Below are positions 1-7,040 of a stretch of 64,000 bases of DNA, piece after piece. Source of the DNA: a bacterium (GTDB lineage: Bacteria; Desulfobacterota; Binatia; Binatales; Binataceae). Position numbers and translations under genes: made by a program. Numbering within the stretch: position 1 is the stretch's first letter; the number at the start of each line of letters is the position of its first letter. Location: the NCBI GenBank assembly GCA_014896235.1, contig JADBKU010000023.1:179946-243945 (forward strand), read 5' to 3'. The notes beneath the pieces were generated by a model. It was not told where the DNA came from and did no database searches. It was given only the letters and a program-made list of their open reading frames with translations.

Positions 1-27
1 GGCGCGCCGGATGCTGGAGGGCGCGGA

Positions 28-378
28 ATGAACGCGAAATATCATCGGACACGAGTGGTCGCGGCGTGGTTAGCGGGCTTCGGCATGGGCATCGCCGTCG
101 GCGGATGCCTGGTCGCGCGTGCGGGCGATACTCTGGTCGCGCCCACCGTCGGCCTCTGCGACGCGATGGGCCAGTCGGCGGTCGAGATCGTGCATGCGCG
201 CGACGCCGGAATCCCCGCGTCGCGGCTGATCGCGCGGGTCGCGGCGCTCCCGGGCGTCCCGGAGAACCTGCGCAATTTCAACTATTCCCTGATCGGCACG
301 TTGTACGCATCGACGGCGACGGCCGACGAGGCGCGCGCGAACGTGGTGTCGGCGTGCCTCAAAGCGAGCGCGCGATGA
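28..378 (+). CDS. Small exported or membrane-anchored phage protein, function unknown
   Basis: The 116-residue product begins with a basic stretch followed by a hydrophobic, glycine- and alanine-rich segment (about residues 11-32) that would act as a signal anchor or signal peptide. Two cysteines (about 44 and 109) sit in the remaining domain. A GGAGG-like ribosome site lies about 8 bases before the ATG. The stop overlaps the start of the DnaA-like gene in an ATGA arrangement, so it belongs to the early operon. I do not recognise the family. It could be a superinfection-exclusion or envelope protein, but nothing in the sequence proves this. Confidence 0.6.
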   Translation: MNAKYHRTRVVAAWLAGFGMGIAVGGCLVARAGDTLVAPTVGLCDAMGQSAVEIVHARDAGIPASRLIARVAALPGVPENLRNFNYSLIGTLYASTATADEARANVVSACLKASAR

Positions 379-839
379 TTACCGACGACGATCTGATGAG
401 GTTGCGCGAGGCGCTCCGCGTGCCCGTGCGCGAGCCGGTGCTGCGCACATCGCAGCGCGCCGAGGCCGATCTCGCGCCGCCGCGGGCGATCCTGCGCGTC
501 GTCGGGCGCTTCTATTGCGTCGCGCCGATGGCGCTGATTGCGCGTCCGCGCGACGCGCATCTGTCGGCCGCGCGGCATCTGGCGATGTACCTGGCGCGGA
601 GAATGACGCTGCGGTCGTTTCCGGCGATCGCGCGCTTTTTCCGGCGCGACCATTCGACGGTGATTTACGCCTGCAAGCGGATCGAGGCGCGCTGCGCGGC
701 GTCCGCGGTCTTCGCGGGCGCAGTGGAGGAGGTGGCGAAGCATGCAATCGCCGAAATCAGGGAGGAGGAGCGAGCAGCCGATGAGGCCAATTGTATCGAG
801 CACGGCGCGGCCCGATGTGCGCGCGACGCCGCTGCCTGA
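375..839 (+). CDS. DnaA domain IV-like DNA-binding phage protein
   Basis: The 154-residue product has a C-terminal half resembling the duplex-DNA-binding domain IV of DnaA. It shows YLARRMT followed by a helix-turn-helix and the signature-like RRDHSTVIYACKRI, close to the DnaA signature around RDHTTV.HA. The AAA+ ATPase domain of true DnaA is absent, so it is not an initiator by itself. Stand-alone domains of this type are common in early regions of phages of Proteobacteria and probably act in replication or transcription control. The start ATG overlaps the previous stop, and the end overlaps the next gene. The role is inference from family and position. Confidence 0.7.
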   Translation: MITDDDLMRLREALRVPVREPVLRTSQRAEADLAPPRAILRVVGRFYCVAPMALIARPRDAHLSAARHLAMYLARRMTLRSFPAIARFFRRDHSTVIYACKRIEARCAASAVFAGAVEEVAKHAIAEIREEERAADEANCIEHGAARCARDAAA

Positions 840-993
840 CGATTATGCGGACAGGCCGAGCGATTTCGCGCCCTGCGCGCGCTGCGGCGCATGGACGAAA
901 CTGGAGCCGCATCGCGCGGCGAACGGCGCGGTCGTCTGGCTGCAGCCGACGCATCGATGCGCCGACGGCCTGATCACGGAGGCAATCCGATGA
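781..993 (+). CDS. Small zinc-ribbon-like phage protein
   Basis: The 70-residue product carries CARC around residue 33 and single histidine/cysteine positions further on (a THRC motif near residue 60), suggesting a small metal-binding fold. I chose the ATG at 781 because a purine-rich GGAGGAGGAG site ends about 10 bases upstream; an in-frame ATG at 742 is possible but lacks such a site. It overlaps the end of the DnaA-like gene and, by four bases, the start of gam. The function is unknown. It may bind nucleic acid, as many small phage zinc ribbons do. Confidence 0.5.
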   Translation: MRPIVSSTARPDVRATPLPDDYADRPSDFAPCARCGAWTKLEPHRAANGAVVWLQPTHRCADGLITEAIR

Positions 994-1514
994 CGCGGAC
1001 GAAGACCAAGGCCGAAACGACGCATCGCGACCTCGCCGAGCTTGACGCCGTGCTCGCGCGCATCGGCGAGCTGCGCCGCGAGCTGGAGAAGCGGCAGGCG
1101 GCGATGAACGACGCGATCGCGGAAATCCGCGCCTGCTATCAGCGCGAAGCGGAACCAGCGATCGCCGAACTGGGGGTGGCGGAGGAGATGCTGGAGGAGT
1201 GGTGCGAGGTGATGCGCGAGGAGCTGACCGACGGCGGCAAGCGCAAGTTCTGCGATCTGCCGAGCGGCCGCGTCGGCTGGCGCATGCAACCGCCGAAAGT
1301 ATCAATCCGCAACCTGCCGCAGACGCTGGCGGCGATCAAAGCGCTGGGCGCGACCCAGTTCCTGCGCATCGAGGAGTCGATCGACAAAGAGGCGATGCTG
1401 GCCGACCCGGAGCAGGCGGCGAAGATTCCGGGCGTCAAGATCAAGAGCGAAGGCGAGAAATTTTATGCGGAGCCGCGCGCGGAAGCGCTCGGCGGCGCGG
1501 AGGCGAGCCGATGA
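990..1514 (+). CDS. gam: Host-nuclease inhibitor Gam (Mu Gam-like DNA-end protector)
   Basis: The 174-residue product starts with a long helical region (about 15-75) rich in Leu, Glu and Arg. It continues with the Gam core KFCDLPSGRVGWRM..PPKVSIRN, an aligned KALGATQFLRI segment and DKEAML.DPEQ....PGVKI. Gam proteins of phage Mu bind double-strand DNA ends as dimers and block exonucleases such as RecBCD, and they are relatives of eukaryotic Ku. The length matches Mu Gam (about 174 residues). The ATG overlaps the previous stop and the stop overlaps the next ATG. Its presence supports a phage that exposes DNA ends, as in transposition. Confidence 0.88.
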   Translation: MTRTKTKAETTHRDLAELDAVLARIGELRRELEKRQAAMNDAIAEIRACYQREAEPAIAELGVAEEMLEEWCEVMREELTDGGKRKFCDLPSGRVGWRMQPPKVSIRNLPQTLAAIKALGATQFLRIEESIDKEAMLADPEQAAKIPGVKIKSEGEKFYAEPRAEALGGAEASR

Positions 1515-1774
1515 TCGATCCATTCGACGAGGCATTTCATCGGGCGATGGGCGCGATTCTGGAGGCCGCGCTGCGGCGCATTCTGAGGTTGTTCGGAATC
1601 GGCGCCACGATCGTCGTGTACTGCGGCCGCGAGGCGATCTATGCGGCGAACCTCGATCCGCGCTTCGACTCCAACGAACTGCGGCAACTGCAGCATCCGG
1701 CGCGTCTGCTCGACACAGGAGAAATCGAGCAGCGCGGCCGCGAGGTCCGCGAGTTTATCCCGAAGCCGCATTAA
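1511..1774 (+). CDS. Hypothetical phage protein with a hydrophobic centre
   Basis: The 87-residue product has an amphipathic N-terminal helix (about 5-28) and a short hydrophobic stretch ending in IGATIVVY near residue 35. A polar C-terminal part follows. It is translationally coupled to gam by an ATGA overlap. I do not recognise the family. The hydrophobic segment is too short and broken to call it a membrane protein with confidence. Confidence 0.45.
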   Translation: MIDPFDEAFHRAMGAILEAALRRILRLFGIGATIVVYCGREAIYAANLDPRFDSNELRQLQHPARLLDTGEIEQRGREVREFIPKPH

Positions 1775-1794
1775 ACGAATCAGGAGGAACGACG

Positions 1795-2289
1795 GTGGCG
1801 GAAGACAATGCGTATGCGGAAGAAGTCGGCGGCGAAGACGCCGATATCGCGGCGTTGGCGAACGAAATCGTAAGGCTGCGCGCGGCCGCGGCGCGCGCGC
1901 AAGCGGAGGCCGAGCGCGCGGCGCAAAAGGAAAAAGAGGCGGCCGCGCAGCTCAAGGCGGCGAACGCGCGGCTGCTGGCGGCGCTGCGCGGCCCGCGCAA
2001 AACCGCGGGCGTTCCCGAAGGGACGCCGCCTCGGAGCGGCGCGCGATGGCCGCTTGCTCCGCACGCCACGATGCGCCGGGCGATTCTGCTAGAGCTCCTC
2101 GATATGGGCGTCCCGATGACGCCGCCGGAACTGCGCAAGGCGCTCCCTGGGACAAGCACGGCATCGCTGTACAGCGCGCTGAACGACCTCCGCCGCGACG
2201 GCATGATCGAAAAATTGCGCGACGGCTCGTACGTAATCACGGAGGCGCAGCAGGCCCTGATGCGCGCGGCGGCAAATGGATCTGATTGA
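1795..2289 (+). CDS. Coiled-coil plus winged-helix phage protein
   Basis: The 164-residue product begins with GTG after an AGGAGGAA site about 8 bases upstream. Residues 20-70 form an alanine- and glutamate-rich coiled coil. Residues 100-150 look like a winged helix-turn-helix, with a PPELRKALPG..TASLYSALNDLRRDGMIEKL pattern followed by a wing. This arrangement suggests a dimeric DNA-binding protein acting in the early operon. No specific family is recognised. It overlaps the tiny membrane-protein gene at 2276 by a few codons. Confidence 0.6.
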   Translation: MAEDNAYAEEVGGEDADIAALANEIVRLRAAAARAQAEAERAAQKEKEAAAQLKAANARLLAALRGPRKTAGVPEGTPPRSGARWPLAPHATMRRAILLELLDMGVPMTPPELRKALPGTSTASLYSALNDLRRDGMIEKLRDGSYVITEAQQALMRAAANGSD

Positions 2290-2377
2290 TCTGGCGGTCG
2301 CATTCGCAAGCGCGCACGGCGCGGCGCTCCTGGTGCTGGCGGCGTTCCTGTTCGGCCTGATGCTCGGCCGGGACTGA
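2276..2377 (+). CDS. Very small single-pass membrane protein
   Basis: This 33-residue frame reads MDLIDLAVAF, then a small polar turn, then a hydrophobic stretch of Ala, Leu, Val and Phe ending in LMLGRD before TGA. It starts inside the last codons of the upstream winged-helix gene and fills the gap before the next gene at 2386. The single transmembrane helix and tight packing argue that it is a real gene. The function is unknown, and a lysis or membrane-regulatory role is only a guess. Confidence 0.45.
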   Translation: MDLIDLAVAFASAHGAALLVLAAFLFGLMLGRD

Positions 2378-2385
2378 GAGGCGCG

Positions 2386-2835
2386 ATGCGACGCTGGGCT
2401 CCGCCGAAACCGAAATCGCCGCAGATCGAGCTGCGGCTGGCCGAGCGCGGCCGCTTCACAGCGCCGGTCAAGCTCGCGACGGATACGTCGCGCGATGCGG
2501 CAGGATCGGTCGGGGTCGCGCGCGGCGGCGATCTGCCGGCGGCGGTCGGCGGTCTGGCGCAGGCGATGGTGGGCGTCCTGGAGCGGCACAAAAAGACGGT
2601 CGCGCTGGGCGGCGTGATGCTGGCGTTGCAGGTGCGGGGCGACGTGTTCGCGTGGCTGCGGGCGCATCCGGAGGGCGCCACGGCCGACGAGATCGCGGCG
2701 GCGCTGAACCGCTCGATCCTGACGATCCGGCCGCGCGTCTCGGAGCTGAATCGGATGGGGAAAATCGCCGACTCGGGCGTCCGGCGCAAAAATGCGAGCG
2801 GCCGGAACGCGATCGTATGGAGAATCAACGAATGA
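2386..2835 (+). CDS. Winged-helix DNA-binding phage protein
   Basis: The 149-residue product has a low-complexity N-terminal third. Its C-terminal winged helix spans about residues 85-145: a DVFAWLRAHPEGATADEIAAALN helix-turn, a recognition helix with TIRPRVSEL and a basic wing before VWRIN. Such proteins are frequent in Mu-like early regions and read as regulators. The ATG overlap at its stop links it to the next gene. The target sites are unknown. Confidence 0.55.
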   Translation: MRRWAPPKPKSPQIELRLAERGRFTAPVKLATDTSRDAAGSVGVARGGDLPAAVGGLAQAMVGVLERHKKTVALGGVMLALQVRGDVFAWLRAHPEGATADEIAAALNRSILTIRPRVSELNRMGKIADSGVRRKNASGRNAIVWRINE

Positions 2836-3080
2836 GCGCCGGTAGGATTTGCATTATCTGCGGCCTGGAATGGGCGCCCGACGACGCGGATACGGACGCG
2901 GTCGGCCCGGCGTGCAAAGCGGAATACGCGCAATACGTCGCCGCATACAAGCCGCGGATCCGCCGCGTCGCGCAGGCCGATCACGACGGGCGCGCGCTGC
3001 CCGACGCGTTGGTTCCGACGCAGCCGATGACGATTTTGCAGTGGGCGTCGCATCGGCGCGTCCAAGGGCGATGGCCATGA
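2832..3080 (+). CDS. Small cysteine-containing phage protein
   Basis: The 82-residue product begins with MSAGRICIICGLEW and has a further cysteine near residue 28, so one half of a zinc-finger-like site (CxxC) is visible. The remainder is rich in charged residues. It is coupled by ATGA overlaps to the genes on both sides. No family is recognised. It may be a small nucleic-acid-binding accessory protein of the early operon. Confidence 0.5.
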   Translation: MSAGRICIICGLEWAPDDADTDAVGPACKAEYAQYVAAYKPRIRRVAQADHDGRALPDALVPTQPMTILQWASHRRVQGRWP

Positions 3081-3571
3081 AATATTACGACGAGGTCAAG
3101 CGGCGGCGGGAGTTGGCGAAGCTGCACGTCGCGAAAAAACAGCTCGGAATCGACGACGAGGCGTGGCGCATGATCTGTCTGCGCGTGACCGACGGCAAGT
3201 GCGATTCGAGCGCCGCGATGACGGCCGCGATGCGCCAGGCGCTCCTTGAAGAGCTGCGCGCCAAGGGGTTCGCCGCGCAGCCGGGGACGGGCGCGGCGAC
3301 GCGGAAATTCCGGGGCGCGCAGGATGCGACGGCGCGGAAAATCCGCGCCTGCTGGCTCGACCTCAAAAACGCGGGCGCGCTTTCCGACGCGTCGGAGGCC
3401 GCGCTGATGAAATTCGTGGAGCATCGCACGGGCAAGCAGGCGCTCCAGTTTCTGACGGTGGACGAGGCGATTGCGGTGATCGAGGCGCTCAAACAGTGGC
3501 ATCGCCGCGTGACGCGGAACGTCCGCGCGGCGCGCATGGGAGGGGATGATGGAACTGTATCCGGAGACTAA
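3077..3571 (+). CDS. gemA: GemA (Mu gp16-like, DUF1018) regulatory protein
   Basis: The 164-residue product fits the GemA/gp16 family by its order of motifs. These are an N-terminal LAKLHVAKKQLGIDDEAWR segment, a CLRVTDGKCDSS core, a DATARKIRACWLDLKNAG middle part and a basic C-terminus. In Mu, GemA alters host gene expression and DNA supercoiling control in the middle region. The start at 3077 overlaps the previous stop by four bases, although ATG 3071 is also in frame. It supports a Mu-like early region with the Mor gene just downstream. Confidence 0.8.
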   Translation: MKYYDEVKRRRELAKLHVAKKQLGIDDEAWRMICLRVTDGKCDSSAAMTAAMRQALLEELRAKGFAAQPGTGAATRKFRGAQDATARKIRACWLDLKNAGALSDASEAALMKFVEHRTGKQALQFLTVDEAIAVIEALKQWHRRVTRNVRAARMGGDDGTVSGD

Positions 3572-4028
3572 GGGCTGGGCGTCGATGCTCGCGCCCGAAA
3601 TCATGACCGCCGCGCAATGGGCCGACGCGTATCGGAGCCGCGCGCGCAGCGGCGAACAGCGCCTGATGCTGGCGGTGCTGGAAGACGCGGTCAGCGATCT
3701 GATGGGCGCGCCGGTTCGGGAAGGCGGCGATTCAGGCGAGCGGCGCAACCGCAGGCGCATGCGGCGCGCGGCGGACGCGGAACGGTGGATTTTCGGCGAG
3801 CCGGGCGACGAGGCGGTCCGTTTCGAGGACTGCTGCGACGCGCTGGAAATCGATCCGGATTATCTGCGCCTACGGTTGCGGCGCGCGATGGCGGCGCAAG
3901 CGCCCCGTCGCGCCGAAATCGTTCGCGAGTTGAGCGGCGTCCGCAAAACCGGCGTTCCCCGCGCCGGTATTCAGCCAAGCCCGGCGCGCGCGCGCCGCTT
4001 CCATCATCGGATTGCGGCGCGTGGCTGA
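3546..4028 (+). CDS. Hypothetical Mu-like middle-region protein
   Basis: The 160-residue product overlaps the end of gemA and starts behind a GGAGGGG site, so the start is ATG 3546 or 3549. It has an acidic-to-basic helical region (EQRLMLAVLEDAVSDL), an arginine-rich stretch and a segment FEDCCDALEIDPDYLRLRL that looks like a small helical bundle. The end is arginine-rich. Proteins of this kind commonly precede Mor in Mu-like phages, but I cannot assign a function. Confidence 0.5.
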   Translation: MMELYPETKGWASMLAPEIMTAAQWADAYRSRARSGEQRLMLAVLEDAVSDLMGAPVREGGDSGERRNRRRMRRAADAERWIFGEPGDEAVRFEDCCDALEIDPDYLRLRLRRAMAAQAPRRAEIVRELSGVRKTGVPRAGIQPSPARARRFHHRIAARG

Positions 4029-4422
4029 GCGGCTGACAATCGAGCTGATCGCGGCCGAGCTGGGCGCCGACCTGGCCGCGCGCCTGAGCCGCGCTTTCGC
4101 CGGGACGGCAGTCTATATTCCCGAGCGGCTGCCCGAGGACGGCTCGCATATTCTCGTCCGGATGCTCGGCCGGGGCGATGCGGAGCGCCTCAGTGGCGCC
4201 TTCGGCGGCGAGCGGCTGGACGTGCCGATGGGCGCGAACCGCGGCCGCAAGCGCCGCGAGCAAATCCTGAAGCTCCGCGCCGAGGGGATGATCTGCTCGG
4301 CGATCGCGCGCGAGGTCGGCGTGACCGAGCGTTACGTCTACGATATTCTGGCCGAAGCCGAGGCGCGCGCCCGCGCAAATCAGCCCGGCCTCTTCTCTCT
4401 CGATCCTGAGCGCCTGAAATAG
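4012..4422 (+). CDS. Mor/C-type transcription activator of the phage
   Basis: The product (133-136 residues) has an N-terminal part with VYIPERL, a hallmark of Mor-family dimerisation domains. Its C-terminal helix-turn-helix carries RREQILKLRAEGMICSAIAREVGVTERYVYDIL. Mor and C of phage Mu activate middle and late promoters. The start is a weak choice between TTG 4012 and GTG 4021; GTG 4021 overlaps the previous stop and would be the coupled start. It sits directly before the lysis block, the position expected for the switch to later genes. Confidence 0.75.
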   Translation: MRRVAERLTIELIAAELGADLAARLSRAFAGTAVYIPERLPEDGSHILVRMLGRGDAERLSGAFGGERLDVPMGANRGRKRREQILKLRAEGMICSAIAREVGVTERYVYDILAEAEARARANQPGLFSLDPERLK

Positions 4423-4466
4423 GTTCAGTTTTCCGGCCGTCTCGCGCCGTCCGATAAATTCGCGGC

Positions 4467-4982
4467 GTGGCGGATGCTGCGGCTCATTATCCCGTCGAGT
4501 TTCTTGCGGCCGTGGCGCGCGTGCTGCGCGACGAAGGCGGCTACGTCAATAATCCCGACGATCCCGGCGGCGAGACCAACTACGGCATCAGCAAGCGTTC
4601 ATATCCCGATCTCGACATCGCGCATCTGACGCGCGAGCAGGCGATCGAGATTTATTTCCGCGACTGGTGGCGGAAATTCCGCTTCGGCGAGTTGCCGTCC
4701 GGCATCGCGGCCAAGGCGTTTGACCTGGCCGTGAACATGGGCGCGGGCGCCGCCGTGCGCTGCCTGCAGCGGGCGCTCCGCGCGTGCGGCCGGCTTGTCG
4801 CCGAGGACGGAGTGATTGGCGACGCGACGATCGTGGCGGCGCTGGATTGCGCGCCGGCGGCGCTGATGGCGGCGCTGCGCAGCGAGGCGGCGGGTTATTA
4901 CCGCGCGCTCGCCACGGCTGCACGCCTCGAGGGCCGCAACGATGAGTTTCTGCGCGGATGGCTGAATCGTGCGTACGAGTAG
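4467..4982 (+). CDS. Endolysin, glycoside hydrolase family 108
   Basis: The 171-residue product has the GH108 N-terminal domain with the catalytic Glu23 in DEGGYVNNP, followed by GGETNYGIS. A FRDWWRKFRF segment and the C-terminal peptidoglycan-binding type-3 domain (FDLAVNMGAGAAVRCLQ..LRACG) follow. These enzymes cut peptidoglycan glycan strands at lysis. The length is typical. Translation starts at GTG 4467. No signal peptide is visible, so release would need a holin; the two-helix protein at 6515 is a candidate. It opens the block controlled downstream of the Mor-like gene. Confidence 0.88.
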   Translation: MADAAAHYPVEFLAAVARVLRDEGGYVNNPDDPGGETNYGISKRSYPDLDIAHLTREQAIEIYFRDWWRKFRFGELPSGIAAKAFDLAVNMGAGAAVRCLQRALRACGRLVAEDGVIGDATIVAALDCAPAALMAALRSEAAGYYRALATAARLEGRNDEFLRGWLNRAYE

Positions 4983-5003
4983 GGGGCGCCGTGGTTTTAT
5001 GCG

Positions 5004-5077
5004 TGCGGGGATGGAGCAACGGAGGCTCGCCAGCCTCATAAGCTGGAAATCGGCGAGTTCGACTCTCGCTCCCGCAA
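5004..5077 (+). tRNA. Phage tRNA-Met-like gene, anticodon CAT
   Basis: A cloverleaf can be drawn. The acceptor stem is 5004-5010 with 5070-5076 (one G-T pair) and the D stem is GAGC 5014-5017 with GCTC 5025-5028. The anticodon stem is CCAGC 5030-5034 with GCTGG 5042-5046, loop CTCATAA, anticodon CAT at 5037-5039. The T stem is GCGAG with CTCGC and the T loop is TTCGACT. The discriminator is A5077 and no CCA is encoded. Oddities are one extra base between acceptor and D stem and a six-base variable region. The D arm and anticodon loop resemble initiator-type tRNA, but the first pair is T-A. It overlaps the 5' end of the next reading frame. Confidence 0.75.
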
Positions 5078-5358
5078 TCCTGCTGCTGGCGCTCGCGGCC
5101 GGCTGCACGCCGGTCCATTCGCAGTGCGTGGCAATGGATGCGCGCGTCGGCGGCGGATGGGCCTGCGCGTACGACGTCGCGACATCGCGAGCGCCCTGGG
5201 CCGTGCAGCATCGGTTCACCGCCGCGCTGCCGGCGAACCCGCGCGCCCAGTTCACGGTCGAAGACGAGGCGAGCGCAGCGTCGCAGATCGAAGCGGCTGC
5301 CGGACCGCTCGGCGACGCCGCGAAGATCGTGCAGCCGACCTTGGGAGTGACGCCGTGA
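5011..5358 (+). CDS. Probable phage lipoprotein, start overlaps the tRNA
   Basis: From ATG 5011 the product has 115 residues with a lipoprotein signal: a basic N-terminal part, a hydrophobic LAPAILLLALAAG core and the lipobox cysteine in AAGC. The mature part has few features beyond two further cysteines. In-frame ATGs also exist at 4969 and 4999, all within or before the tRNA-like gene, so tRNA processing and translation of this gene conflict. It ends in a GTGATG overlap with the next gene. A spanin or envelope role is possible because of the lysis context, but no family is recognised. Confidence 0.5.
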   Translation: MEQRRLASLISWKSASSTLAPAILLLALAAGCTPVHSQCVAMDARVGGGWACAYDVATSRAPWAVQHRFTAALPANPRAQFTVEDEASAASQIEAAAGPLGDAAKIVQPTLGVTP

Positions 5359-5933
5359 TGCGCATTCTAATCGTCGCATTGATTCTGCTCGCCGCGCCGC
5401 GCGTCCAGGCGCAGGCGTTTGATCCGGGCGCGTCCGCGGCGCCGCTGACGACGCTCGCGCCCGAGCGCTGGTATTGGGGAGCCTATTCGCCGGATCGAAC
5501 GAAGGAGATTTGGGTCGGCCCGTACGGATCGCTGGCGAACTGCCGCGACATGCTCGGCAGCGCGACCTACGCGCATCCGTTCGCCTGCCATGTCGACGGC
5601 CCAAATCCGCCGTCGAACTGCCGAATCATCGGCAACGGCTTCGCCTATCCGGCCCATTGGGGGTTTCCGGTTCCGGCGGACCGGATGATGGTCTCGTACG
5701 ACTGCGTGAAATTGCCGCGCGCCGGCGCGAACGCGCGGCGCTGGGGCTGGTATTTCCTTTCGGGCGCGAACTCCTCGGACGTGGAGCTGAAGATGTGCGT
5801 GGACGGCAATTATCGCAAGGCGCTCAAGGCGGCGCGCGCCAAGGGCTCGACCGCATGGATCGCCCATTACAGCGACTGGCGGTGTCCCGGATGGCCCTGC
5901 TTCAGCGTGGGCGTCGATACGGCGTGCGAATGA
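5358..5933 (+). CDS. Secreted cysteine-rich phage protein, function unknown
   Basis: The 191-residue product has a clear Sec signal peptide (MRILIVALILLAAPRVQAQA) and about seven cysteines in the mature part. The mature part is also rich in tryptophan and tyrosine. This points to an exported, disulfide-stabilised protein. It is coupled to the lipoprotein gene by overlapping start and stop. I do not recognise the family. Its place between endolysin and holin-like genes suggests an envelope-directed role, perhaps surface modification or exclusion of other phages, which is inference. Confidence 0.55.
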   Translation: MRILIVALILLAAPRVQAQAFDPGASAAPLTTLAPERWYWGAYSPDRTKEIWVGPYGSLANCRDMLGSATYAHPFACHVDGPNPPSNCRIIGNGFAYPAHWGFPVPADRMMVSYDCVKLPRAGANARRWGWYFLSGANSSDVELKMCVDGNYRKALKAARAKGSTAWIAHYSDWRCPGWPCFSVGVDTACE

Positions 5934-5942
5934 GGAACGGCG

Positions 5943-6518
5943 ATGCATGACGCGCCGCTTTATCTCGGCTTTTCGCGCTCGACGGGCGGCTTCTTTTCGC
6001 GCGCGCTCGGCTGGGCGATTCGGCGCTTCACCGGCGGCGCCGTAAATCACGCGTTTTTCCTCTATTGGTCTGAGGTCGCGGGGTGTTGGATGACGCTGGG
6101 CGCGAACGCCAACGGCCTGACCGAAATTCCACTCGACAAATTCCTCGCGTCGCGCGCGATCGTCGATCTGTGGGCGCCGCGAATCGGCACGTTCAAAACC
6201 GGCGTCCGGGCGCTGCACGACAAGATCGGGATCGGCTACGACTTCGTCGGGCTGATTGATATGGGGCCGGTGGAGCTGTTGCGGCGCCTCGGCGTCGCGC
6301 ATCCGGTCAACTGGATCGACGACCATCACGCGCTTTTCTGCAGCGAGTATTGCGCGATGGTCATCATGAGGTCGGCGCTGAGCCCAGCCGCGAACGACCT
6401 GAAAATCAAAATCGGGCAGATGCGCGCGAACACGATCGATCCGGCGGCGCTCGACGCGATGATCGCTGAATCGCACGCGTTCACGCATTACACGCTCGCG
6501 GAGGCGGTCAAGCGATGA
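5943..6518 (+). CDS. Permuted NlpC/P60-type papain-fold protein
   Basis: The 191-residue product fits the circularly permuted NlpC/P60 (YiiX/YebB-like) superfamily. The active-site histidine would be His36 in GGAVNHAFFLY, and the catalytic cysteine Cys133 in LFCSEYC. Members hydrolyse amide or thioester bonds, for example in peptidoglycan peptides or lipids. In this lysis cassette it may be a second cell-wall enzyme. No signal peptide is present. A ribosome site GAGGAACGG precedes the ATG. Superfamily assignment is good, substrate unknown. Confidence 0.65.
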   Translation: MHDAPLYLGFSRSTGGFFSRALGWAIRRFTGGAVNHAFFLYWSEVAGCWMTLGANANGLTEIPLDKFLASRAIVDLWAPRIGTFKTGVRALHDKIGIGYDFVGLIDMGPVELLRRLGVAHPVNWIDDHHALFCSEYCAMVIMRSALSPAANDLKIKIGQMRANTIDPAALDAMIAESHAFTHYTLAEAVKR

Positions 6519-6778
6519 ATCCGAAGCTGCAATGGGCGATCCATGCCGCGCTGGCGGTCCTGGGCGGCTTCGTCGCGACCGGCGCGATTTTCGACCCGGC
6601 GATCGTGCCGCCGCATCTCCAGCACTACGTGATCGTGCTGCTGCCGGTGCTGTTTTATCTGGGCGGCGTGCGGATGCCGACGCCGGGGAGCGCGGCGATT
6701 CCGGCGCCTGCGCCGCAGGCGCATCGCACGGACGGGAAGGTCGTCGATGAGAAGCGTCATTCGATCGATCTGGATTAG
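6515..6778 (+). CDS. Holin-like protein with two transmembrane helices
   Basis: The 87-residue product has two hydrophobic helices (about residues 9-27 and 38-54) separated by a short loop with Pro and Asp, followed by a charged C-terminal tail. This is the topology of class II holins. It overlaps the NlpC/P60-like gene by an ATGA and the lipoprotein gene at 6747 by 32 bases. The nested arrangement with an o-spanin-like lipoprotein also recalls lysis cassettes. Holin assignment rests on topology and neighbours, not on a recognised family. Confidence 0.5.
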   Translation: MNPKLQWAIHAALAVLGGFVATGAIFDPAIVPPHLQHYVIVLLPVLFYLGGVRMPTPGSAAIPAPAPQAHRTDGKVVDEKRHSIDLD

Positions 6779-7040
6779 CCTCGTGGCGATGCTGCTCGCC
6801 GGATGCGCGCCGTCGGTGTTCTCGATCAAGGGAGTCCCGTCCGCGCCGCTCCAGCCGATCGCGCAACCGGCGCCGTGCGCCGCGGCCGCGCCGATCGCGC
6901 ATCCGCATCTCGCGCCGATCCATTTCGACGATTCGCGCACGTCCAACTGCCCACGCGAATTTTCGGCCTGCTTCAAGCGGGCCGATTGGCATCAGCTTCT
7001 CGGCGATCTCGCCGAGCTGAAAAAGGAGTCCGGCCGATGA
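6747..7040 (+). CDS. Rz1-like outer-membrane spanin lipoprotein candidate
   Basis: The 97-residue product has a short basic N-terminus, a hydrophobic core and the lipobox LLAGC (Cys at about residue 20). A proline- and alanine-rich mature region follows, as in many o-spanins. The C-terminus AELKKESGR is encoded by a 23-base stretch that is repeated exactly about 300 bases downstream. It overlaps the holin-like gene out of frame. A matching inner-membrane spanin is not obvious, so the call is tentative. Confidence 0.45.
   Translation: MRSVIRSIWISLVAMLLAGCAPSVFSIKGVPSAPLQPIAQPAPCAAAAPIAHPHLAPIHFDDSRTSNCPREFSACFKRADWHQLLGDLAELKKESGR
7011..7033 (+). repeat. 23-bp direct repeat, copy 1 (ribosome binding site region)
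   Basis: This stretch includes the AAAAAGGAG ribosome site. It also encodes the last codons of the lipoprotein gene at 6747 and leads into the ATG at 7037. An identical 23 bases occur at 7320-7342, again just ahead of an ATG. The gene at 7037-7315 is bracketed by the two copies. Confidence 0.9.
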
